Shown here piece after piece: positions 28,043-36,338 of a stretch of DNA of 64,000 bases. The position numbers and the translations under genes were made by a program. The number at the start of each line of letters is the position of its first letter. Position 1 is the stretch's first letter. Origin of the DNA: Sinorhizobium fredii (lineage in GTDB: Bacteria > Pseudomonadota > Alphaproteobacteria > Rhizobiales > Rhizobiaceae); NCBI RefSeq assembly GCF_002944405.1, contig NZ_CP024307.1, forward strand, positions 1,756,501 through 1,820,500, read 5' to 3'. The notes under the pieces are model-generated. The model was not told the DNA's origin. It did no database searches and was given only the letters and a program-made list of their open reading frames with translations.

Positions 28043-28429
28043 TTACTTGGTGGTTTTCGGGATTCCTATCATCTCCAGACCCTTCATCCAGTGCTCCTGA
28101 TCCTCCGCTTTCACGAACGGCATTCGGTCAAGATGCGCGGGCGTCCATTCGGGGTCCTTGGAGCGCAATTCCGTCATGATATCGCCCGGTGCGATCGGAT
28201 TTCCCATTCGTGCCCGGCTCATCGCCAACATCAAGTAGGCTTCGTTTGGCAGGTCGGACATTGCGGTTAGCAATTTGACTTCGTCAGAGAACGTGGAGCC
28301 GCGAGCCAGCATCCAGAGAAGAAAAACGTCCGCGTGCTCACACTCCGACGCACATTCTCGAGCCAGCGCTTCGTCGAGGACGCATTCCGTGGTCATCGGC
28401 GGGAATATTTGGAGCGCCGACGATGTCAT
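28043..28429 (-). CDS. Hypothetical protein (128 aa)
   Basis: An acidic, mainly helical protein: CVLDEALARECASECEHADV near the N-terminus, YLMLAMSRARMG in the middle and VKAEDQEHWMKGLEMIGIP near the end. An internal ATG (residue 12, MTTECVL) is an alternative start. It is divergent from the small gene at 28462, with 32 bases between the starts. No family recognised. Confidence 0.55.
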   Translation of the reverse strand: MTSSALQIFPPMTTECVLDEALARECASECEHADVFLLWMLARGSTFSDEVKLLTAMSDLPNEAYLMLAMSRARMGNPIAPGDIMTELRSKDPEWTPAHLDRMPFVKAEDQEHWMKGLEMIGIPKTTK

Positions 28430-28461
28430 AGCGCTGTCGCGCCTACACAGGGAGATGCGCC

Positions 28462-28680
28462 ATGCAAATTGAAACTCCCATCGCCCTTCACGATGTCGAC
28501 ATGCTCAGCGTGGTGTTCGAAGAGTTGTTGCAGGACCATCAAACGTCTCGCGACAGCGCTGCAGCAGAGGGCATCCTCGCACGCCTGATCTTCACCTACG
28601 ACCTCGGCGTTCGCGATCCCGTGCTGCTGAAGATGTTTGCCGTGCCGTTTCTGCGGCAGCGTTTGACAGGAACGCAGTGA
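28462..28680 (+). CDS. Small hypothetical protein (72 aa)
   Basis: Helical 72-residue protein (VDMLSVVFEELLQDHQTSRD, then ILARLIFTYDLGVRDPVLL) with GGGAGA upstream of the ATG. The look is of the many small alpha-helical proteins in Sinorhizobium accessory regions. It ends 17 bases before a hairpin. Function unknown. Confidence 0.6.
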   Translation: MQIETPIALHDVDMLSVVFEELLQDHQTSRDSAAAEGILARLIFTYDLGVRDPVLLKMFAVPFLRQRLTGTQ

Positions 28681-28696
28681 CGAGCACTACGAAAAA

Positions 28697-28716
28697 GCCC
28701 CGCACGAGGGCGGGGC
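28697..28716. terminator. GC hairpin, best as a minus-strand terminator
   Basis: GCCCCGC and GCGGGGC form a seven-base stem with a six-base loop. On the minus strand it is followed by TTTTT, so it looks like an intrinsic terminator for leftward transcription. Before the island inserted, the tRNA-Lys gene would have been read leftward toward this point, so it may be the original tRNA terminator; on the plus strand it can also end the 28462 transcript. Confidence 0.6.
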
Positions 28717-29163
28717 AAGTCCGCACCCCGTTGCCTTCAGCGGATGCGGAGACGTAGCCCACAGATGCGAGCTACGCAGAGACGCTATCTACGGTTTGAT
28801 CAGAGAGGAAGATCTGATTCCGTGATTCCGGTACGCCTCTTCAAAAAAGCTGTGGGCGAGGTTGACGCTTGTTCACGCGGATGCTTCGAAATTTAGCTTT
28901 CCCTAAACGTCGAGCGGAGATTGTTGGCGCTGAGATTTGCCGCAAAGCAGCCATGCGCGGACCGGCCGACCCGGGGGATTCAGCCCAGATGTCGCCTTGC
29001 CATCAGGCACAAACTTCGACGTCACGATCACATCGGCGGCATTGGCCAAAGCATTCCGGATCTCTTCGGAACGCCTGGTGCAGGTGGTTCGAGCACGCCA
29101 TAGCGGAGTAGGATTGAGCCCCAGTGACCCCGACAGAGTAAAGCATTGAATTTATTGGGTAGG
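28717..29163. other. Intergenic before the island, no gene supported
   Basis: A 447-base stretch of chromosomal DNA up to the left attachment repeat. Several open frames of 60-80 codons exist but have no ribosome-binding sites or recognisable sequence. Confidence 0.5.
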
Positions 29164-29209
29164 TGGTGAGCGCGCAGGGATTCGAACCCTGGACCTACTG
29201 ATTAAAAGT
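29164..29209. repeat. Left attachment site (46-bp copy of tRNA-Lys 3' end)
   Basis: These 46 bases are identical to 47944-47989, the 3' end of the tRNA-Lys gene including CCA, T arm and half of the anticodon stem-loop. After one mismatch the next six bases also match, then similarity ends. The copy lacks the 5' half of a tRNA. It is the displaced original 3' end of the chromosomal tRNA and marks the left border of the integrated element. Confidence 0.92.
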
Positions 29210-29340
29210 AAGTTGCAAGCTAGATTCCAGCCCTAACAGTTGCCTACATAATGATCTCCAAGGTTGGCGAAAAAACCGTAAAATACAATATATTAGCCTA
29301 TCAAATATAAACACTCGCCAACACTTGCAATCCCCCTTAT

Positions 29341-29383
29341 AATTTTCCCCCAGCTTTCCCCCGGCGGTTTGGGGGAAAATTTA
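29341..29383. repeat. TTTTCCCCC repeats, candidate integrase arm sites (left)
   Basis: Two direct units (ATTTTCCCCCAGCTTTCCCCC) and an inverted GGGGGAAAATTT lie between the left attachment repeat and the integrase start. A matching pair lies at 47853-47877 near the other end. Short repeats placed near both attachment sites are what integrase arm-binding sites look like. The inverted unit overlaps the integrase leader, which could allow autoregulation. Confidence 0.5.
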
Positions 29384-29395
29384 AAGGGGGCAATA

Positions 29396-30685
29396 ATGGC
29401 GAAGGCAAAGTCAGCATTCACCCAGAAATGGGTTGATGCCGTAAAGGCAACTGATGAACGGAAAGAGTACCCCGATCCCGGCTTCAAGGGGTTCTATCTC
29501 GTCGTTCAGAAGCTCCCTAGCGGCGCCAAGAGCTGGGCGGTGCGATACAAGGGTAATCCAAAATATACGATAGGCAGCGTGTTGGCCTGGACGCTCAAGG
29601 ATGCCCACAAGGAGGCCGGCCGCGTCATGCGCGCCTACGACGAGGGTCGCGATCCGCGCGCCGAGAAGAAGGAGTTGCTCTCCGATGACAATCTCACCGA
29701 GAACGTGTTCGATGAATTCCTAAAGCGCCATGTCAAGGCGAAGAACAAGAGTCGCACGGCCTATGATGTCGAGAATACGATCAAGCGGGAGATCAAACCG
29801 AAATGGAAGGGGAAGCTGATCACGGTGATCCGTCGCCGCGATGTCGTCAACCTGCTCGATGACATGGTGGATCGCGGCGTGCCGACCATGGCGGTGAGGA
29901 CGTACGCGCTGCTCAAGAAGGCTTTTAACTGGTGCGTCGAGCGCGGAATTCTCGAAGTCTCGCCGATGGCCGGCCTTAAGGCACCAGCGACGGTCACCGC
30001 GCGCGATAGGGTGCTTTCAGATAGGGAGCTTCGATGGGCATGGCTGGGGGCGGAGGAGATCGGATGGCCGTTCGGCCCGTTGTTCAAGATGTTGATGGTG
30101 ACGGCCCAGCGGAAGGAGGAGGTAGCCGGCGCCGCCCGTCCGGAGTTTGAACTGACGGGAAAGGAGCCCGCGTGGATCATTCCGCCGGCACGAGCAAAGA
30201 ACGGTCGCGAGCATCTTGTGCCTGTGACGCCGCTGGTGATTAGCATCATCGAGGCGCTGCCGGTTATCGATGAATCGGAACTGCTCTTCACGACCAACGG
30301 CAAGACCACGGTCGGCGGCTTTTCGAAAGCCAAGGAGCGGCTGGATGCAGCGATGCTGAAGATCGCCCGTAAGGAGGCTGAGGAGCGCGGCGACGATCCT
30401 GATGAAGTCCAGATTTCCCCCTGGGTGCTTCATGACTTCAGGCGGACGGCGGCAAGCGGCATGGCCGCTCTCGGGGTTCAGCCGCATGTCATCGAGGCCG
30501 TATTGAACCACAAGAGCGGAACCATCAAGGGAGTCGCCGCCGTCTACAATCGCTACGACTACGATCAGGAGAAAAAGCGCGCCCTGATCCGGTGGGAACG
30601 TCATATCAAGACGATCATTGGCGCTAAACCGGGTTCGAATGTAATTTCGTTCAGCAAGTTTACCTTGCCGGGAGCCGGCGAATAA
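29396..30685 (+). CDS. int: Tyrosine integrase, P4/DUF4102 type
   Basis: 429 residues. The start MAKAKSAF is chosen for AAGGGGG six bases upstream; a TTG at 29369 is in a repeat. The N-terminal DUF4102-like domain (YLVVQKLPSGAKSWAVRYKG) is followed by a SAM-like core-binding region and a catalytic domain with Arg239 (TAQRKEEV), His346-x-x-Arg349 (LHDFRRT), His372 (LNHKSG) and nucleophile Tyr384 (AVYNRYDY). The set is complete, so the enzyme should be active. It lies just inside the left attachment repeat and integrates the element at tRNA-Lys. Confidence 0.95.
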   Translation: MAKAKSAFTQKWVDAVKATDERKEYPDPGFKGFYLVVQKLPSGAKSWAVRYKGNPKYTIGSVLAWTLKDAHKEAGRVMRAYDEGRDPRAEKKELLSDDNLTENVFDEFLKRHVKAKNKSRTAYDVENTIKREIKPKWKGKLITVIRRRDVVNLLDDMVDRGVPTMAVRTYALLKKAFNWCVERGILEVSPMAGLKAPATVTARDRVLSDRELRWAWLGAEEIGWPFGPLFKMLMVTAQRKEEVAGAARPEFELTGKEPAWIIPPARAKNGREHLVPVTPLVISIIEALPVIDESELLFTTNGKTTVGGFSKAKERLDAAMLKIARKEAEERGDDPDEVQISPWVLHDFRRTAASGMAALGVQPHVIEAVLNHKSGTIKGVAAVYNRYDYDQEKKRALIRWERHIKTIIGAKPGSNVISFSKFTLPGAGE

Positions 30686-30849
30686 TATCGTTTAAAGTTA
30701 CAGTTAGATAGAATGTATTAGCAATTCATAATGGCAAGTTTTACTTGCCAGAAATCAAATAGTTAGCTGATTTTTTTTGTTTTACTGCGCGCAAATGCCT
30801 TAAACTGTTCGCCAAGGGGGTGATTTGGTAAGAATAGGAGGATGCGCGC

Positions 30850-31104
30850 ATGGCCAAGCGATATCTCACCACGCGACAGGTTCAAGAGCGCTACGGCGGC
30901 ATTGCCGCGATCACGGTTCGGCGCTGGGTTGTTAGCGGTCGCCTGAAGAAGCCGGTGCGATACGGCAATCGCGACTATTTCGACCAGGACGGGCTTGATG
31001 CATCCGACCGTGAGGCGGCTGCTGCATATGACCGGGCGCGGGCACTGCCGCAGAAGCATACGCCGCCGCAGAGCAAGAACACCGAGGAAGCGAGCACAGA
31101 GTGA
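30850..31104 (+). CDS. AlpA/excisionase-like DNA-binding protein (84 aa)
   Basis: A MerR-like winged helix: YLTTRQVQERYGGIAAITVR with RWVVSGRLKKPVRYGNRDYF, then a short acidic tail. AGGAGG lies upstream. Small proteins of this type beside integrases act as recombination directionality factors or activate excision. It is separated from the integrase by 164 AT-rich bases that may hold the promoter. Confidence 0.75.
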   Translation: MAKRYLTTRQVQERYGGIAAITVRRWVVSGRLKKPVRYGNRDYFDQDGLDASDREAAAAYDRARALPQKHTPPQSKNTEEASTE

Positions 31105-31235
31105 GCCCCCGCCGCACAGACGCAAACAAGGGCTCGCGGTGAGGGTGGACCTCTCGCGGGGGCGAGAGAACGATAAAATAGACAGAGAGCTTCGTTGAGC
31201 GCCAAATCGCGGCGGTTTCCCAGTGGAGACCGCGC

Positions 31236-31511
31236 ATGAAATGCATCCCCATCATATCGTCAAAGCGCCGCCGCCGGGCGCAAGATGTTGTAGTTCAGCT
31301 ACGGCTTTTCGCCGAAGTCGTCGAGGTCATCGAGACCCGTGACGAGCCCTTCGAAGATCACGATGGCGGCTGGGGGACGAAGGTCACCCGGCCATCCGGC
31401 AAGGGCTGGCGCATCGCTGACTTCTCCAAAGATCGAAGGACGAGTTGGATTCGGCGCACGCCGGTCGTGTTGCCTGTGCGGCCTTCGGCAGGCGGATGGA
31501 GGCGGCGATGA
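31236..31511 (+). CDS. Hypothetical protein (91 aa), coupled to ParB-like gene
   Basis: A basic protein with a core VVVQLRLFAEVVEVIETRDE and WGTKVTRPSGKGWRIADFSK, then RRTSWIRRTPVVLP. The stop overlaps the next start (ATGA), a strong sign that it is translated. No domain is recognised. It starts the replication block of the island and may be a DNA-binding accessory. Confidence 0.55.
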   Translation: MKCIPIISSKRRRRAQDVVVQLRLFAEVVEVIETRDEPFEDHDGGWGTKVTRPSGKGWRIADFSKDRRTSWIRRTPVVLPVRPSAGGWRRR

Positions 31512-32131
31512 CCAAGGCCATCTCACTCTCCCTGATACGCCACGACCCCGATCTGCAGATGCGGGAGGCGGGGGTCGATCCCGCCGTGGTCGCTGACTAT
31601 GCCGAGGCAATGGACGCCGGGACGGAGTTACCGCCTGTGATCCTCTTCTTCGACGGCGAGGGCTACTGGCCCGGTGACGGCTTCCACCGGATCGAGGCAA
31701 GCAGGAAGCTCGGCAGAGAGACAATCAAAGCGGACGTTCGCGAGGGCGCCAAGCGCGAGGCAATGCTCTTGGCCGTCGGTGCCAACGCGAGCCACGGTTT
31801 GCGACGCACCAGCGCGGACAAGCGGCGCTCGGTGCTCGCCCTGCTGCGTGATCCGGAATGGTCCAAATGGTCCGACCGGGAAATCGGCAAGCGATGCGCG
31901 GTCGATCACAAGACCGTCGCCAAGGTGCGATCTGAGTTGACCGGGGAAATCCCCACTGAGCGGACTTACACCACCAAGCACGGCTCCGTCGCCAAAATGA
32001 AAGTCCGCCAAGCCGAACCGGCAGCAACGGGCGGCTCGATGGTGGAGCGAATGCTCTCGACAGCGACGACCGAGGCACTCATAGCCGAGTGCCGCCGGCG
32101 CGGGTTGGAGGTCTCCGGCCATGAAGATTGA
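31508..32131 (+). CDS. ParB-like N-terminal domain protein (207 aa)
   Basis: Start MTKAISLSLIR after GGAGG. Residues ~5-90 match a ParB/Srx-like fold: PDLQMREAGVDPAVVADYAE, then LPPVILFFDGEGYWPGDGFH and RIEASRKLG. A helix-turn-helix-like region follows (WSDREIGKRCAVDHKTVAKV). Proteins like this are common in phages and integrative elements and bind DNA or hydrolyse nucleotides. It overlaps the next gene by 11 bases. Confidence 0.75.
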   Translation: MTKAISLSLIRHDPDLQMREAGVDPAVVADYAEAMDAGTELPPVILFFDGEGYWPGDGFHRIEASRKLGRETIKADVREGAKREAMLLAVGANASHGLRRTSADKRRSVLALLRDPEWSKWSDREIGKRCAVDHKTVAKVRSELTGEIPTERTYTTKHGSVAKMKVRQAEPAATGGSMVERMLSTATTEALIAECRRRGLEVSGHED

Positions 32132-33440
32132 CTACGAAACCATTAGCACCCTAGCCGGTGAAATAGGCTGCCGCCGCGACGATCTGATCGCTCTCAGCTC
32201 ACAGAACGACCCGTTCTATGTGCAGCGGCCGAGCCGTAAGGCGGAGGCGGAGTGGTTCGCAGACCTGTGGGACTCTCTCGGTTTCAAGGCCGGAAGCCAT
32301 CCGCGGCGTCTGCATTACACCATCGTCTCCCAGGACCCGCCTATCCTGAAACCGAATGGCCAGCCGTATCTCAACACGGAAAACGATTGGAAGACCCTGT
32401 TGTCGGCCTCACTTTCCGCACGTTACTTGCGGCTTATCCCGGACGAAGCGCTCGCCGATCATCGTAATGATCCGCCGATCTTGAACGCGTCCAATCCGGG
32501 AACGCATGAGCTGTGGATGCACGTCGTTGGCGCATATCAGGCAGAGGTGGCTCACCACACACCCACCAATGAGGTCTGGCCGCCGGGGGTACTTGTCCAT
32601 GATCTTTCTGTCGCTCAGCCCTACCTTGTGGAGGTCTGGGTCGAGAAATCCACCCAGAACGATGTCCTCGTCCCGTTGGCCCGGCAGCTTGAATTCAACC
32701 TCGTTTGCGGCACCGGCGAGACATCGGAGATATTGGCGCGGCAGGCTGTGGGGCGTGCTGTGTCGGATGGCAGGCCGATGCGGATTCTCTACGTGTCGGA
32801 CTTCGATCCCGGTGGACGGTCCATGCCGGTCGCCCTGGCCCGCAAGATTGAGTTCTGGATCAGGGAGGCGGACCTCGATCTAGATGTAACGCTCGATCCC
32901 ATCGTGTTGACGCCTGAGCAATGTGAACGATACCGGCTCCCCCGGACGCCGTTGAAGGAAACCGAACGTCGGGCGGCGAAGTTCGAGAAGCGGTTCGGGC
33001 AAGGCGCAACCGAGTTGGACGCCCTGGAGGCGCTGCACCCGGGCGAGCTAGCGAAAATTATTGGACAAGAGGTCTGTCGTTACATCGACACGACTCTTTC
33101 CTCCCGCGTTCGCGAAGCAAACTGGCGCTATTGGCGGGACGTAAAACGGGTCGAAGAGGATGTCCTGAAGGAATACGACATAGCCGACATCCAGCGCCGC
33201 TACGACGATTTGAAGAATGCCTTCAAGGTAGGGGCCGAGGCGTTGGAAGAGGAGACGCGGGAACTTTGGCCGCAGATTGCCCAGGAGCTGGAAGCTCGCA
33301 TCCCAGCCTTCGACCCAGATGAAATGCCGGAGCCGCGAGCTGCCACACCTCCCGATGAGCCTCTCTTCGATAGCAGCCGGTCCTATCTAGACCAGATAGA
33401 CGCCTATCGTCGCTGGCAAGGAAGGGGAGGCACCAAATGA
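32121..33440 (+). CDS. TOPRIM protein resembling Topo VI A / Spo11 (439 aa)
   Basis: An N-terminal winged-helix-like region has RRLHYTIVS (Tyr66 in the position of the catalytic Tyr of Topo VI A), then ARYLRLIPDEALADHRNDPP. Residues ~168-245 look like a TOPRIM domain: acidic Glu175 in VEVWVEKSTQND, then ILYVSDFDPGGRSM with Asp227 and Asp229. The C-terminus is helical and charged. No B-subunit GHKL ATPase is near. Assignment rests on these two motifs and general layout, so it may be a DNA-cleaving or nicking enzyme of the element's replication block. Confidence 0.65.
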   Translation: MKIDYETISTLAGEIGCRRDDLIALSSQNDPFYVQRPSRKAEAEWFADLWDSLGFKAGSHPRRLHYTIVSQDPPILKPNGQPYLNTENDWKTLLSASLSARYLRLIPDEALADHRNDPPILNASNPGTHELWMHVVGAYQAEVAHHTPTNEVWPPGVLVHDLSVAQPYLVEVWVEKSTQNDVLVPLARQLEFNLVCGTGETSEILARQAVGRAVSDGRPMRILYVSDFDPGGRSMPVALARKIEFWIREADLDLDVTLDPIVLTPEQCERYRLPRTPLKETERRAAKFEKRFGQGATELDALEALHPGELAKIIGQEVCRYIDTTLSSRVREANWRYWRDVKRVEEDVLKEYDIADIQRRYDDLKNAFKVGAEALEEETRELWPQIAQELEARIPAFDPDEMPEPRAATPPDEPLFDSSRSYLDQIDAYRRWQGRGGTK

Positions 33441-34330
33441 ACCTCCACGATCTAGCTCAGCAACTCGACGGCGAACTCGGCCGGAACGGCATCGTCACCT
33501 GTCCCGGCCCCGGACATTCGGCGAAGGACCGATCTCTGAGCGTCTGGTTCGACGGCGACGATCTTCGGGTCTACAGCTTTGCAGGCGACGACTGGCAGGT
33601 GTGTAAGGACTTTGTGCGCGAACGCCTCGGATTGCCCGCGTGGGAGCCGGGAAAGGGTCAGAAACGGACGCCTGCCCTCGCGGCAAGACGGCGATCTGCT
33701 GATCGCGACGAGGTAGCCCGCATCGATGTCGTCCGCCGCCTCTGGGGTCAAGCAGAGGACCCGCGCGTGGCGCCGGTCATGACCTACCTCAGACATCGGG
33801 GCCTACCCCCGCTGGATGACGATCAGATTCCGGTCTTCCGCTATCATCCGCGATGCCCTTTCGACGGCGAGCATGTGCCGGCTCTAATCGCTCGCTTCTC
33901 TCCGATTGAAAACGACCCCGGTCGTAGGGCCGAGCCGACCGCGCTTTTTCGCATCAGGCTCGATAGGTATTCCGGGGACAGGCGCAAGCTGGCGCTTGGT
34001 CCGTCGCGGAGACAGGTAATCAAGCTGTACGAGGACATCAGCCTCGGCGGAGTCGGGATTACAGAGGGCGTCGAGAAAGGGCTTGCGCTTGCCGCGAGCG
34101 GCTGGAGGCCAATCTGGGTGACCTGCGGCACCTCCACAATGCGGACCTTCCCGCTGTTGCCCTGGATGGAGTTCCTCACGGTTTTCTGTGATCGCGACGA
34201 TCCCGGCCGCAATGCGGCGCTGGCCGCCGTCACCCGCTGGCATGAGGCGGGACGTGAGGCGCGAATCCTCGCACCCCCGCCGCCCTTCAAGGATTGGGAC
34301 TTGTGGTTTTGCGGAGGCGGTCAGACATGA
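33437..34330 (+). CDS. Element-encoded DNA primase (zinc-finger remnant plus TOPRIM)
   Basis: 297 residues: CPGPGHSAKDRSLSV at the N-terminus resembles a CHC2-type primase finger, with only one cysteine visible in the motif. The C-terminal TOPRIM has ITEGVEKGLALA (catalytic Glu) and FCDRDDPGRNA (Asp-x-Asp). It overlaps the preceding stop (ATGA) and the following RepA-like gene. It probably synthesises primers for replication of the excised element. Confidence 0.82.
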   Translation: MNLHDLAQQLDGELGRNGIVTCPGPGHSAKDRSLSVWFDGDDLRVYSFAGDDWQVCKDFVRERLGLPAWEPGKGQKRTPALAARRRSADRDEVARIDVVRRLWGQAEDPRVAPVMTYLRHRGLPPLDDDQIPVFRYHPRCPFDGEHVPALIARFSPIENDPGRRAEPTALFRIRLDRYSGDRRKLALGPSRRQVIKLYEDISLGGVGITEGVEKGLALAASGWRPIWVTCGTSTMRTFPLLPWMEFLTVFCDRDDPGRNAALAAVTRWHEAGREARILAPPPPFKDWDLWFCGGGQT

Positions 34331-35466
34331 AGACAGTTGACGACGTTGAGCGCGATGCCGAGCGCATCGAACTAAGCCCAACCGGCGACTCCAACCGCCG
34401 GCCGCAGTCAGATCGCGGCAACGGCGGCGACAAGGCGAATGGACATGCTCGCGAGCCGTCCGAAATCTACGATGCCGCCGACCTGCGCTTTCAGACCTTC
34501 CCGCCGCTTCAACAGATAGTCGGAGAAATCATCGTCGAGGGCCTGACCGTCCTCGCCGCGCGACCGAAAGTCGGCAAGACGTGGTTGATGCTCGACATCG
34601 CCATTGCCGTCGGCGCAGGCGGCTATTGCCTCGGCGATATTCAGTGTGAGCAGGGGGACGCGCTCTATCTTGCGTTGGAGGACAATCCACGGCGTCTCCA
34701 GCGGCGGTTGAGGAAGCTGCTCGGCATGCACAAGCGCGAGTGGCCGCATTTCAAGGTCGCGCACAAATGGCCGCGCGCCGATCAAGGCGGGATCGAGCAA
34801 CTACGGAATTGGATTGCCGGCGCCAAGAATCCCAAGCTCATCGTCATCGACGTGTTCGCGCGCTTCCGCAAGCTGGTCCCCGCCGGGAAACAGAACTACG
34901 ACTCCGACTACGCCTCAATCGCTGAATTGCAGACCCTTGCCGCCGAGAACGGCGTGGCCATCGTCGTAGTGCATCATCTGCGCAAATCGGAAGCCGACGA
35001 TGATCCTCTCGATACGGTATCCGGCACGCTCGGACTCACCGCCGCCGCTGACGCGATCCTCGTCATCAACAAGACCGCGCAAGGCACGTCACTCTATGGG
35101 CGCGGGCGCGATGTCGATGAGATCGACAAGGCGCTGAGGTTCGACTCGGACACCGCGCGCTGGGCCATCATCGGTGAGCGCGCCGAGGTGGAGCGCAGCG
35201 ATCAGCGACGGGCAATCATTAAGCTCCTGGAGGAAGCCGGGCCACAGGCGCCGAAGGAGATCGCCGCCGCGCTCAACCGCAAGGACGGAAACATTCGCGG
35301 CCTGCTGGGAAAAATGGTCAAGAACGACGAGATCATCAAACTGGAACGCGGCGTTTACGCGATTTCCCCACCCCCCGGTAACATCGATAACATCGATAAC
35401 AATAGGTCCGGAAAACAATCGGAGACCCAGCAAAACCGGGGATTCTGGTGGGACCGTGATTGTTAA
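34327..35466 (+). CDS. RepA-like AAA ATPase/helicase (379 aa)
   Basis: A RecA-fold (AAA_25) ATPase: Walker A ARPKVGKTWLMLD, Walker B KLIVIDVFARFRK, sensor VHHLRKSEADDD and SGTLGLTAAADAI. The C-terminus has a winged-helix-like segment (PKEIAAALNRKDGNIRGLLG) and a low-complexity NIDNIDNN stretch encoded by nonamer repeats. The start MKTVDD follows GGAGG and overlaps the primase stop. Likely the replicative helicase of the excised element. Confidence 0.88.
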   Translation: MKTVDDVERDAERIELSPTGDSNRRPQSDRGNGGDKANGHAREPSEIYDAADLRFQTFPPLQQIVGEIIVEGLTVLAARPKVGKTWLMLDIAIAVGAGGYCLGDIQCEQGDALYLALEDNPRRLQRRLRKLLGMHKREWPHFKVAHKWPRADQGGIEQLRNWIAGAKNPKLIVIDVFARFRKLVPAGKQNYDSDYASIAELQTLAAENGVAIVVVHHLRKSEADDDPLDTVSGTLGLTAAADAILVINKTAQGTSLYGRGRDVDEIDKALRFDSDTARWAIIGERAEVERSDQRRAIIKLLEEAGPQAPKEIAAALNRKDGNIRGLLGKMVKNDEIIKLERGVYAISPPPGNIDNIDNNRSGKQSETQQNRGFWWDRDC

Positions 35467-35628
35467 CGCTCAAGCAAGGGAACGGTAACAATGACGAAAA
35501 CCGGTAACAATCGACCTCAACCTGAAGGCGTGAGCAAAGAAGCTCCAGCCACCCTTTTGAACATCGATGACAAGATAACTATGCACAACCATAGGACGGC
35601 GATTGTTACCGATGTTGCCGATGTTGCC
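35377..35628. repeat. Iteron-like nonamer cluster, candidate replication origin
   Basis: Eight nonamers near GGTAACAAT: three in direct tandem at 35377-35403, single copies at 35484 and 35503, and three in inverted tandem at 35602-35628 (ATTGTTACC then two GATGTTGCC). A further relaxed inverted copy is at 35459. They begin in the last part of the RepA-like gene and end in the next gene, so part of the repetition is in coding sequence. The symmetric clustering next to the helicase gene is what an iteron origin would look like. Confidence 0.5.
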
Positions 35629-35859
35629 GGGGGTAGCGCAGCCACGTCCTCCCGAGAGCGTCAGCGCCGCTATCGTGAACGGCGCAAGGCCGGCCGTCGG
35701 ATGATCCAGGTTGAGGTCAACGAGGTCGAACTCGCCGCTGCGCTGGAGAGGTTACATTTCCTCGACCCCTTAAAGGCAGACGACGACGAAGCAGTCCAGC
35801 AGGCTTTCGACGAGATGGTCCGAGTGCTCTGCCGTGCGCTGGCCGATGATGACGTGTAA
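35491..35859 (+). CDS. Hypothetical basic protein (122 aa)
   Basis: Residues ~50-75 form a strongly basic segment (SRERQRRYRERRKAGRRM), followed by an acidic helical part (VEVNEVELAAALERLHFLDP). The N-terminus overlies the nonamer cluster. Highly basic proteins in this position can be origin-binding or plasmid-control proteins, but no family is recognised. It starts 25 bases after the RepA-like stop; a GGGAA precedes the ATG. Confidence 0.55.
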   Translation: MTKTGNNRPQPEGVSKEAPATLLNIDDKITMHNHRTAIVTDVADVAGGSAATSSRERQRRYRERRKAGRRMIQVEVNEVELAAALERLHFLDPLKADDDEAVQQAFDEMVRVLCRALADDDV

Positions 35860-35894
35860 CGACGTGCATCGGTGAGATTTGCTAACGTAATCTA

Positions 35895-36338
35895 ATGACT
35901 AAACCAACCCCAAGCGAGATCGCCTTGCATGAGGCCGCGCATGTCCTGGCCGCCATCAGAAATGGTATCGGCGTCCTTCACGTGTCGCTTGACGTGGGCG
36001 AGGTAATTCTCGAGCCGCCAGGAGATAGCCTGGAGCAAGGACACCACTACAGCGCCGTGGCCGCAGGATATGCCATAGTCGCTTTAGCCGGCCGAGCTGC
36101 TGCGCCGGAAACCGGCTTGTCGGAGGCAGACCAACTTCTGTTGCAGCATGCATTGTTTCTCGCCTCCCTGGCCGATCCGCCCGACGAGATGTGCCACGCT
36201 TTTTCTACCCTCGCTGAGCATTTCGTGCTCAAGCATCGCGACGAGATCGAACACCTCGCTGGTGTACTTGATCGACGCCGCGCCATGACGGGCGCCGAGC
36301 TCGCGGAAATTTTCAGGAGGTGCGGCGGCCATGACTGA
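35895..36338 (+). CDS. Stand-alone FtsH/M41-like peptidase domain (147 aa)
   Basis: Contains HEAAH (His12, Glu13, His16), a form of HEXXH, and the later M41-like IVALAGRAAAPETGLSEADQ, where Asp79 sits at the third zinc-ligand position. FtsH itself has an AAA ATPase and membrane anchor in front of this domain; here only the protease-like domain is present. The function is unknown: it could process a protein of the element, or regulate induction. Confidence 0.65.
   Translation: MTKPTPSEIALHEAAHVLAAIRNGIGVLHVSLDVGEVILEPPGDSLEQGHHYSAVAAGYAIVALAGRAAAPETGLSEADQLLLQHALFLASLADPPDEMCHAFSTLAEHFVLKHRDEIEHLAGVLDRRRAMTGAELAEIFRRCGGHD

Noticed and set aside
28869..29149. Small plus-strand genes before the attachment site
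   Set aside because: Several overlapping frames of similar length, none with a start signal or homology-like pattern.
29164..29239. Second tRNA-Lys gene
   Set aside because: Only the 3' 46 bases match; the acceptor 5' strand and D arm are absent. It is an attachment-site copy.
35377..35628. CRISPR array
   Set aside because: Units are nonamers without regular spacers and occur in both orientations; no cas genes are present.
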